A stretch of DNA of 8,658 nt from Candidatus Sulfotelmatobacter sp. (GTDB taxonomy: Bacteria > Acidobacteriota > Terriglobia > Terriglobales > Acidobacteriaceae). The stretch spans positions 1-8,658 of the forward strand of contig JASIEN010000238.1 of assembly GCA_030045935.1 (NCBI GenBank), in the 5' to 3' direction. A program made the translations under genes and the position numbers. Below the pieces are notes generated by a model, which was not told the DNA's origin, made no database searches, and saw nothing but the letters and a program-made list of their open reading frames with translations. How positions within the stretch are numbered: position 1 is the stretch's first letter; each line of letters begins with the position of its first letter. Shown here piece after piece: positions 1 to 4,755 of this stretch.

Positions 1-1
1 G

Positions 2-235
2 GAAGACATTGAGAAACGCGCCGCCGACGCCTATCCCGAATTGCAGGATGCCTGGCACTTCGACTACGTAATTCCAAATCACGATGGCGAGGACAGCGAC
101 AACTGGGAGGCGTTCTACTACCTGATTGGGGACGCCCGCAAAACGCTGGAAGCGTTCGTGGCATTCTTGCAGGGCGAAGTTCCGTCAAATGCAGAGAAGT
201 GGAACGAGAATCTATTGCAGAAAATCCGTCCTTAA
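2..235 (+). CDS. C-terminal fragment of a kinase-like protein (guanylate-kinase-like?), 5' end outside window
   Basis: The reading frame is open from the left edge and ends at TAA (233-235), giving the last 77 residues of a protein whose start lies outside the window. The visible part begins EDIEKRAADAYPELQDAWHF and continues with DYVIPNHDGEDSDNW, then an amphipathic helix ending in FVAFLQGE and a polar tail. The DYVIxNxD segment resembles the region near the C-terminus of guanylate-kinase-type P-loop nucleotide kinases (DYVIvNdD followed by a final helix). That is the only basis for the functional suggestion, because the P-loop and substrate-binding parts are not present. An in-frame TTG at 41 could be mistaken for a start, but the frame stays open and protein-like upstream of it. 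I am confident that this is coding and unsure of the family. Confidence 0.6.
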   Translation, partial: EDIEKRAADAYPELQDAWHFDYVIPNHDGEDSDNWEAFYYLIGDARKTLEAFVAFLQGEVPSNAEKWNENLLQKIRP

Positions 236-270
236 TGATCGGCCGTCCAGGGTAACACTCCTTGATTTTC

Positions 271-300
271 GGCCAACGACAAACGACCGACCAACGGCTG
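271..300. repeat. Short degenerate AACGAC repeat tract between convergent genes
   Basis: Near-heptameric units CCAACGA (273-279), CAAACGA (280-286) and CCGACCA (287-293) run into ACGGCTGGCAG. The tract lies in the 118-bp spacer between two convergent genes (plus-strand stop at 235, minus-strand stop at 354). I see no intrinsic terminator with a T-run in this spacer. Its function is unknown; it may belong to the same class of low-complexity intergenic repeats seen at 3614-3731 and 8434-8463. Confidence 0.4.
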
Positions 301-353
301 GCAGCTACCGATTCAAATCGCCACATTACGTAAGCATCTTCGCGTAGGGATCT

Positions 354-1136
354 TCACGGTCCCACATTCACCTGCAATGCAGACGGCGTTTGCATGAGTT
401 GGCGATAGATCACATTCCGCGCCTCGATTTCTCCTACTACTGTCACATAAATCACATATCCGCCGTTCGGCAGTGTGTCCCCGAAAGGCAGCACCATGCC
501 GATCGTTCCTCCCCGCAGCGGAAAATGCTGATAACCGATCTCCGTAGCTCGCCCATTATCGGCCACAGCTTTTACATCAAAGGTCAAGTCCATATCCTCC
601 GGCGAGGCATTTGAGACCTCGACGCTGCCCTCGATACGGTCCACATTTACGTGGGCGGGGATTTTCCATGCAATCACAAGCGCCTCGACTACCTTGATGG
701 TAAAGCTTTGCTGCACGCCCTGCGGCGGCAGTGCGCTGTCGTGCACGGCCACAACAAATTGAAACTCACCGGCACGCTCCGCCTGGCCATGCAGCACTCC
801 GTCATCCTCGAGCGTAATGCCGGGCGGTAGCGCGCCGCTCTCGATCTTCCAGTGCAGCGTTGGCACGTAATTGCCGTGTCCATGGAAGACCACCTGATAT
901 GGGCCTTTGAGATACGTCGCGGGCAACTCCGACGGCTCGATCGTTAAGCCGGCATTCTGTTGCGCCACGTCCTCGCCGGGAACATTTTCATCCTGCGCGG
1001 TTGCCGTCGTGGGGCCGCGAAAAACAATAAACAGCAAAACCGCGACGAATGCCAGCGCTGCAGTGTGACCAGAACCGCATTCGACATGCCCGCTCCGCAA
1101 TCGTTCACGCGATTTTTTGTCGCACCACATCGTCAT
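354..1136 (-). CDS. Membrane-anchored or exported protein with a putative Ig-like (He_PIG-type) domain
   Basis: This is a 260-residue protein. A basic, cysteine-containing N-terminal stretch (1-25) precedes a hydrophobic segment (about 26-39) and a possible signal peptidase site after TATA (residue 47), so the protein is either secreted or anchored by one helix. Residues about 63-150 match the putative Ig (He_PIG) fold: the diagnostic run LPPGITLEDDGVLHGQAERA (103-122) is followed by GEFQFVVAVHDS and a final strand SFTIKVVEAL. Residues 151-260 form a second, unrecognised beta-rich domain. He_PIG domains are common in bacterial surface proteins, where they act as structural or binding modules; the ligand here is unknown. 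The ATG at 1136 has no clear Shine-Dalgarno sequence, and a second ATG two codons downstream is also possible. The gene is divergent from the lipoprotein gene at 1351 and convergent with the gene fragment at 2-235. Confidence 0.8.
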   Translation of the reverse strand: MTMWCDKKSRERLRSGHVECGSGHTAALAFVAVLLFIVFRGPTTATAQDENVPGEDVAQQNAGLTIEPSELPATYLKGPYQVVFHGHGNYVPTLHWKIESGALPPGITLEDDGVLHGQAERAGEFQFVVAVHDSALPPQGVQQSFTIKVVEALVIAWKIPAHVNVDRIEGSVEVSNASPEDMDLTFDVKAVADNGRATEIGYQHFPLRGGTIGMVLPFGDTLPNGGYVIYVTVVGEIEARNVIYRQLMQTPSALQVNVGP

Positions 1137-1220
1137 GGTCTCTGAAAGTTTTTTACCACATCCGTTGCGTGAAGGTCCCTTCAGACAGCCGTGGCCACAT
1201 CTGAAAGAATGTAAAGATAT

Positions 1221-1238
1221 GTAACGCTTGCGCTTAAC
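1221..1238. promoter_or_regulatory. Near-palindromic dyad in the divergent intergenic region
   Basis: The sequence GTAACGC-TT-GCGcTTAaC is an almost symmetric dyad (TAA-CGC-TT-GCG-C-TTA, with one extra base on the right). It lies between the divergent starts at 1136 and 1350, followed by an A5T5 tract (1239-1248). The placement suits an operator shared by both genes, but this is inference from symmetry alone. I could not find a convincing pair of -35/-10 boxes for either gene. Confidence 0.25.
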
Positions 1239-1273
1239 AAAAATTTTTCTGCGCTACTTTCTTTTGTGGTTCG

Positions 1274-1306
1274 GGTTAGATGCAACAGAATTCGTCTGTG
1301 CTAACC
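1274..1306 (+). promoter_or_regulatory. Imperfect hairpin/dyad upstream of the repeat lipoprotein
   Basis: The outer arms GGTTAG (1274-1279) and CTAACC (1301-1306) are exactly complementary, as are the inner arms ACAGA (1285-1289) and TCTGT (1295-1299), around a five-base loop ATTCG. The internal loop is asymmetric (ATGCA against G). The element ends 44 bases before the ATG at 1351 and 32 bases before its Shine-Dalgarno. It could be a leader hairpin if transcription starts upstream, or an operator if it starts downstream. There is no T-run, so it is not an intrinsic terminator. Confidence 0.35.
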
Positions 1307-1350
1307 TCAGAACATAACGGTGGCCCAGCACCACTCTCAGGGAGAATCTT

Positions 1351-3000
1351 ATGTCACTCCGTAGCGCTCTCGCTCTGCTCCTCGCTCTCTCAGCATTCAC
1401 CTTTCTAGCCGCCTGCGGCGGCAATAACGGCGCCGGAGTCACTGAAGGCCAGTGCCCACCGAGCGGCTGTTTCAGCCAGAGTAATCTGAATGGCACCTAC
1501 GTTTTCACCGTCTCCGGCGAAGACCTGTCCACGGGAGACCCATATGCGGTTCTCGGCACCATCAACGCCAGTAGCGGAACCATCAGCGGCGGCACAATCG
1601 ACATGAACGATCCGAATTTCAGCTCTGCAGTGATCGCGGCTCCCATCAGCAGCGGTGGCACTTACACTATTGGATCGGATGGGCGAGGAGTATTCACCAT
1701 TAATTTTTCGGGGAACCCATTCAATTCAGCGCTCAGTTTCGATTTCGTTCTGCAAAACGACTTTCACGGGCTGGTGATCGAACGCGATGGCAATGCCACC
1801 GGCAGTGGCACTATCGACAGCCAGACTGCTGGCGCAACGGCGTCAGGCTCTTACGCGTTTAGCTTCTCCGGCGCCACATTCAGCAACACCGATCCCTTCG
1901 CCACCGTCGGCAACTTTACCGTGTCGGGTACGAGCATAGCCGGCCTCGAGGATTTCAACGCGAACGGAGTGATACTCACCAACAGCAATGCCGGTTACGC
2001 GCTTACGGGCACCGTTTCGGCCGAGGGCACGGCAACCACTCTGACGACGGGCTCCTCGTTCGACACTCTCACCTTCGACGTGTTTCCGATTGACGGGAGC
2101 CATTTGAAATTCATCGAGGTGGATTCCGTCGGAGACCTTTCAGGAGATGCGTTTTCCGAATCTACGACGATACCGACCGGAAATCTATCGTTCACCCTGG
2201 CAGGCGAAGTCTCAGACGGAATTTTTGCGGCGGGGGGCATTATTGTAACCAACGGATCGGGCGGTATCGTCAGCGGATCAGGCGAGGACTACAATGCCGC
2301 CGGCACCGTTTCCAGCGTGCCAGAACCGTTCACCGGCACCTATACCGAGACCGGGTCGACAGCCCGCTTTACCGTGGCTCTTTCAGGCTTTTCCCCCTCC
2401 GCAGTGAGTACATTTGTCGCCTATCCATCGAGCGGCGGAGTGTTTCTGATGGAGACTGATACCGCGGAAATCACCACCGGAGCCGCCTACGCTCAAACCT
2501 CTGGCGCAACGTTCGCAGCCTCGCAGGGCTATGGCCTGAACTTAAGCGGCGAAGTCGACGACCAATCTGCCGACGAAGTGCTCGAGGTGGACGACATCGC
2601 CGAGTTCGCGTCTGCCGCCAGTGGCACTTCGTGCAGCGTCAACGGCAATACCTACAGCAGCGATACCGTTGTCGGTGTGACCGATGAGAATTCTCCAGGC
2701 GGCTCAACCTATGGGCAGGCGCTCTGCGGCCAATACAGCGGCCCGGACAGCACCGGTAGACTCGGAGCTTTCTACGATGCCAACACCCTGAACGGCGGCG
2801 TAAGCATGATCGCTTACACCGTGGACGGCACCACCTTCCCGTTCATTGAAACCGACACAGGGCAGGTTTCCACCGGCGTCTTCTTCGAGCAAAATCCCTC
2901 GGCGACATCGCCTTCGATAGCAAAGGCACACGCGATGTTTGTTCCGCAGCCATTGATTCATCCACACGGTGCCAACCAGAAAAAGCAAACGCTGAAGTAA
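1351..3000 (+). CDS. Lipoprotein with four tandem beta-rich repeats
   Basis: This is a 549-residue surface or periplasmic lipoprotein of unknown function. The N-terminus is a lipoprotein signal peptide with lipobox LAAC (19-22), so Cys22 is the predicted lipidated residue, followed by a GGNNG linker. The body is Gly/Ser/Thr-rich beta sequence arranged as four related blocks: about 45-158, 163-272, 277-376 and 392-511. Each opens with a strand of the type NGTYVFTVSG / SGSYAFSFSG / GNLSFTLAG / GYGLNLSGEV, and closes with a hydrophobic-acidic motif (LVIERDG, KFIEVDS, FLMETDT, PFIETDT). Further cysteines occur at 35, 40, 428 and 459. A basic tail (about 523-549) ends the protein. The start is well supported: AGGGAG (1339-1344) lies six bases before the ATG, and the signal peptide begins at once. 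Similar beta-repeat lipoproteins are, from memory, numerous in Acidobacteriota. A strong terminator follows 21 bases after the stop, so the gene is probably monocistronic. Confidence 0.9.
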   Translation: MSLRSALALLLALSAFTFLAACGGNNGAGVTEGQCPPSGCFSQSNLNGTYVFTVSGEDLSTGDPYAVLGTINASSGTISGGTIDMNDPNFSSAVIAAPISSGGTYTIGSDGRGVFTINFSGNPFNSALSFDFVLQNDFHGLVIERDGNATGSGTIDSQTAGATASGSYAFSFSGATFSNTDPFATVGNFTVSGTSIAGLEDFNANGVILTNSNAGYALTGTVSAEGTATTLTTGSSFDTLTFDVFPIDGSHLKFIEVDSVGDLSGDAFSESTTIPTGNLSFTLAGEVSDGIFAAGGIIVTNGSGGIVSGSGEDYNAAGTVSSVPEPFTGTYTETGSTARFTVALSGFSPSAVSTFVAYPSSGGVFLMETDTAEITTGAAYAQTSGATFAASQGYGLNLSGEVDDQSADEVLEVDDIAEFASAASGTSCSVNGNTYSSDTVVGVTDENSPGGSTYGQALCGQYSGPDSTGRLGAFYDANTLNGGVSMIAYTVDGTTFPFIETDTGQVSTGVFFEQNPSATSPSIAKAHAMFVPQPLIHPHGANQKKQTLK

Positions 3001-3021
3001 GATAGCATTTCTCTAATGAGG

Positions 3022-3048
3022 GCGCGGCCTCGGCCGCGCTTTTCTTTT
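3022..3048 (+). terminator. Intrinsic terminator after the repeat lipoprotein gene
   Basis: The stem GCGCGGC (3022-3028) pairs perfectly with GCCGCGC (3033-3039) around a CTCG tetraloop. A T-rich tail TTTTCTTTT (3040-3048) follows immediately. It is 21 bases downstream of the TAA at 2998-3000, a textbook Rho-independent terminator. Confidence 0.93.
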
Positions 3049-3055
3049 CCTGTCG

Positions 3056-3084
3056 TTGGTTCCGTGACCTTAGTTACCTTTAAC
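3056..3084 (+). promoter_or_regulatory. Weak candidate promoter for the PstS-like gene
   Basis: TTGGTT (3056-3061) and TTTAAC (3079-3084) are separated by 17 bases, downstream of the terminator and about 60 bases before the GTG start at 3144. The matches to TTGACA/TATAAT are only partial (3/6 and 4/6), so this is a candidate. A separate promoter is expected because the preceding terminator is strong. Confidence 0.22.
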
Positions 3085-3143
3085 AATCCCCTGCCATTCC
3101 AGCACAATGACTTCCAGCTTTCTAAAGCTTCTGGAGACCAAGC

Positions 3144-3614
3144 GTGCTCTCTCGGCTACTGGCGCGTATATCTATCTTTCTGCTCATCAGCGCCTCCCTC
3201 GCCTCCGCTCGTGATCTCGCTCTTGTCTCAAATAAAACGAACAGCTTCCAAGCTATGACTCTTCCCGAGCTGGTGAAGATCTGCAAGGGAGAAAGCAATC
3301 GCTGGCCCGATGGCAAGGCCGTCACTCTCATCATGCGCAAGCCAACCTCACCGGAAATGAGGATGGTGGTCGAAAAAATCTACGGGATGTCAGAAAAAGA
3401 TGTCACTGACCTGATCGCTGCGGCCAATCATGGACGCAGCAACCATCCAGCCATCCTGGTCGTCGCCACCGATGAAGACATTGTCAATCAGGTCGCGGCC
3501 CTGCCCGGCGCCATTGGCATTGTTGACGTGTACTCAATCAATAGCAGCGTTTCGGTCGTCAAACTGGCAGGCAAACTTCCGCTCGAACCAGGTTATCTGC
3601 TGCATGGAAATTAG
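3144..3614 (+). CDS. Short secreted phosphate-binding-protein-like (PstS-like) domain protein
   Basis: This is a 156-residue exported protein. A signal peptide spans residues 1-22 (MLSRLLARISIFLLISASLA then SA), with cleavage likely after ASA before RD. The mature part begins LALVSNKTNSFQAMTLPELV and continues with VTLIMRKPTSPEMRMVVEKI and a GAIGIVDVYSINSSVSVVKL segment. This pattern (residual target, helix, 'RPxxSpe' loop, then a GaIGyv strand) resembles short periplasmic phosphate ABC-transporter substrate-binding proteins. At about 134 mature residues it is roughly half a normal PstS, so it probably contains one lobe-like domain and may not bind phosphate in the classical way. The GTG start is fixed by an in-frame TAA at 3123-3125 and a GGAG (3133-3136) seven bases upstream. 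There are no pst transporter genes beside it. It is followed directly by a repeat tract. Confidence 0.75.
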   Translation: MLSRLLARISIFLLISASLASARDLALVSNKTNSFQAMTLPELVKICKGESNRWPDGKAVTLIMRKPTSPEMRMVVEKIYGMSEKDVTDLIAAANHGRSNHPAILVVATDEDIVNQVAALPGAIGIVDVYSINSSVSVVKLAGKLPLEPGYLLHGN

Positions 3615-3731
3615 CTGTCAGCCGTCAGCCATCAGGAAAATCGGATTTCACTGAGAGCTGACGGCTGATAGCCGACCGCTGAAACTGGGATGGCAACTGA
3701 AAACTGTGTACTGAGAACTGAGAACTGAATT
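3614..3731. repeat. Heptanucleotide CTGAnnn repeat tract with an internal hairpin
   Basis: The whole spacer between the stop at 3612-3614 and the ATG at 3735 is built of seven-base units. On the plus strand, CTGAGAG, CTGACGG, CTGATAG, CCGACCG and CTGAAAC run in register from 3651 to 3685. After an 11-base interruption, CTGAAAA, CTGTGTA, CTGAGAA, CTGAGAA and CTGAATT run from 3697 to 3731. At the left end (3614-3635) the same heptad appears in reverse orientation (TCAGCCG, TCAGCCA). As a result GCTGTCAGCCGTCAGC (3614-3629) pairs with GCTGACGGCTGATAGC (3657-3672) with one mismatch. This gives a hairpin that starts at the last base of the upstream stop codon. It lacks a T-run. It may act as a transcript 3'-end stabiliser or belong to a dispersed repeat family; function is not shown. 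Confidence 0.85.
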
Positions 3732-3734
3732 TAA

Positions 3735-4112
3735 ATGGCCTCACCCGGCAAAAAACTCGCGCCCGGTAAGCTCAGAGTGCAACCAGGGCACCGCCAACGC
3801 CGCTTCCCGCGCTTCGCGGTGGATTCCCGCCTTCAGGTCCGCATGTTTCAGGGCGGCGAATTCCGCACTTGCTGGGGACGCTCCACCGAACTTGGCCAGG
3901 ATGGAATCGGCGCTACTCTCACCGGTGATCTCGAAACCGGCGAGATTGTCTCTCTTGAGATCCCCCTGCCTCTGAGCCCCTATCCGCTGAAACTGCGCGC
4001 CATCGTTCGCTACCGCGACGGACTTCGCTACGGTTTCGAATTCCTCACCCTCACCGAAAGCCAGCGCGACATGATCTGCCGCGTCTGTGAAATGCTGGCT
4101 ACCAAAAGCTAG
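3735..4112 (+). CDS. PilZ-domain protein with a degenerate second c-di-GMP motif
   Basis: This is a small (125-residue) cytoplasmic protein consisting of essentially one PilZ domain, the family that typically binds cyclic di-GMP and controls motility, adhesion or polysaccharide output. The RxxxR motif is present as RRFPR (22-26), followed by a strand (LQVRMF). The second motif, normally [D/N]xSxxG, aligns with ELGQDG (52-57), so Asp/Asn is Glu and Ser is Gly. The rest of the barrel follows (GIGATL, GEIVSLEIPL, KLRAIVRYRDGLRYGFEFL), ending in a helix. Binding may therefore be weakened or altered. An in-frame TAA (3732-3734) sits immediately before the ATG, so that ATG is the earliest start. 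No good Shine-Dalgarno is visible because the heptad repeat runs up to it. A GTG at 3777 is an alternative that keeps the whole domain. Confidence 0.85.
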   Translation: MASPGKKLAPGKLRVQPGHRQRRFPRFAVDSRLQVRMFQGGEFRTCWGRSTELGQDGIGATLTGDLETGEIVSLEIPLPLSPYPLKLRAIVRYRDGLRYGFEFLTLTESQRDMICRVCEMLATKS

Positions 4113-4116
4113 GTTT

Positions 4117-4226
4117 CAAAAACCAGGCTTCAAAGTTTCAAAAGCTTCAAAGTTCCAGAGCCTTTGTCGTTCGGCAATTCGTCCTGAAAATCACGGCCAC
4201 TTTGAATCCTTTGAAACTTGGTTTTG
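4117..4226. repeat. TTCAAAG-rich inverted repeat between convergent genes
   Basis: The left arm (4117-4152) and right arm (4200-4226) are complementary in three blocks: CAAAA(A)CCA, AGTTTCAAA and TTCAAAG. An eight-base insertion (4126-4133) interrupts the left arm. TTCAAA(G/A) occurs four times on the left at about 4115, 4129, 4137 and 4146; its complement occurs on the right at about 4200 and 4210, with a variant at 4232. The 47-base loop shows no coding potential. The left arm begins five bases after the PilZ stop and the right arm ends 19 bases before the stop of the opposing gene, which suits a shared bidirectional 3' end. It could equally be a dispersed repeat. Confidence 0.7.
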
Positions 4227-4245
4227 TATCAGTTTGAATTTTTCC

Positions 4246-4467
4246 CTAGAATTTGTTCCGCAAAAGCTGGACGAGAACGTAGCCGATTGTCGCAGCCACA
4301 ATCGCGATCTCCAGGTTGCGCACTGTGAATACGTCGGATAGAGCCCAGAGCAATCCTTTTTTTTGCCCCATTCCCGAGCGCTCAAACTCTCCCATTAGTA
4401 GGTTGGAGTAGAACAGAAAAACAATGAAGCCGATTTCAACAAAGGCTTTCCTGCCGTCTTTTTTCAT
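4246..4467 (-). CDS. Small two-helix membrane protein of unknown function
   Basis: This 73-residue protein begins MKKDGRKAFVEIGFIVFLFY, with a basic start running into a first membrane helix (about 9-25, ending LLMG). A charged loop EFERSGMGQKKGLL and an amphipathic stretch WALSDVFTVRN follow. A second helix, LEIAIVAATIGYVLVQLL (about 52-69), ends in RNKF. The positive residues at both ends suggest that both termini are cytoplasmic. I believe similar small proteins occur as conserved hypotheticals in Acidobacteriota, but I cannot verify this here; no function is known to me. A TATAAT box ends 12 bases before the ATG (see separate entry) and no Shine-Dalgarno is visible, so the message may have a very short leader. 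The gene faces away from the kinase at 4756 and converges with the PilZ gene. Confidence 0.72.
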   Translation of the reverse strand: MKKDGRKAFVEIGFIVFLFYSNLLMGEFERSGMGQKKGLLWALSDVFTVRNLEIAIVAATIGYVLVQLLRNKF

Positions 4468-4479
4468 GGATGTGCAGCG

Positions 4480-4485
4480 ATTATA
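4480..4485 (-). promoter_or_regulatory. Consensus -10 box (TATAAT) for the small membrane protein
   Basis: On the minus strand an exact TATAAT lies 12 bases upstream of the ATG at 4467. If it is used, transcription would start about five to six bases before the start codon, giving an almost leaderless mRNA; this agrees with the lack of a Shine-Dalgarno. No good -35 is present at 16-18 bases spacing (the 17-base position reads CGGGTC). Confidence 0.45.
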
Positions 4486-4550
4486 GCGATTTCTTCTTGT
4501 AAGACCCGCGCTTTCGGCAGTTAGTTATCGGCCATCGTCACATTTCTTCC

Positions 4551-4570
4551 AGCGATCAAACGTGATCGCT
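4551..4570. promoter_or_regulatory. Perfect 8-bp dyad, possible operator
   Basis: AGCGATCA (4551-4558) and TGATCGCT (4563-4570) are exact inverted copies around AACG. The site lies in the 288-base spacer between the divergent small membrane protein (start 4467) and histidine kinase (start 4756). No T-run follows on either strand, so a terminator is unlikely; a binding site for a dimeric regulator is possible. The rest of this spacer shows only the kinase ribosome binding site. Confidence 0.4.
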
Positions 4571-4755
4571 CAAACCTGCTTGCATTTGCCGGGCTGATTC
4601 TCAGGCCTGTGAATGCGCGCGTAATTCCACGAGATCGAATTTCAAACTGATACACAGCCTCGCTTTTCCCCACAATTACTTCTGTAACTTTCGGGTAAAT
4701 CCGCACGCGTTCTACCATCCCAGAGGGCTGAGCTTCTGAGGGGGGAGCTTTCCAC

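Noticed and set aside
271..300. Possible CRISPR-like repeats in the first spacer
   Set aside because: The units are adjacent heptamers without unique spacers of regular length, so this is a simple degenerate repeat.
304..325. TTCAAATC resembling a tRNA T-loop
   Set aside because: Only three base pairs flank the loop and no acceptor, D or anticodon arms can be built around it.
4191..4385. 64-codon minus-strand frame overlapping the small membrane protein
   Set aside because: It overlaps the two-helix protein in another frame and extends into the inverted repeat; the 4246-4467 frame has clear membrane helices and a -10 box.
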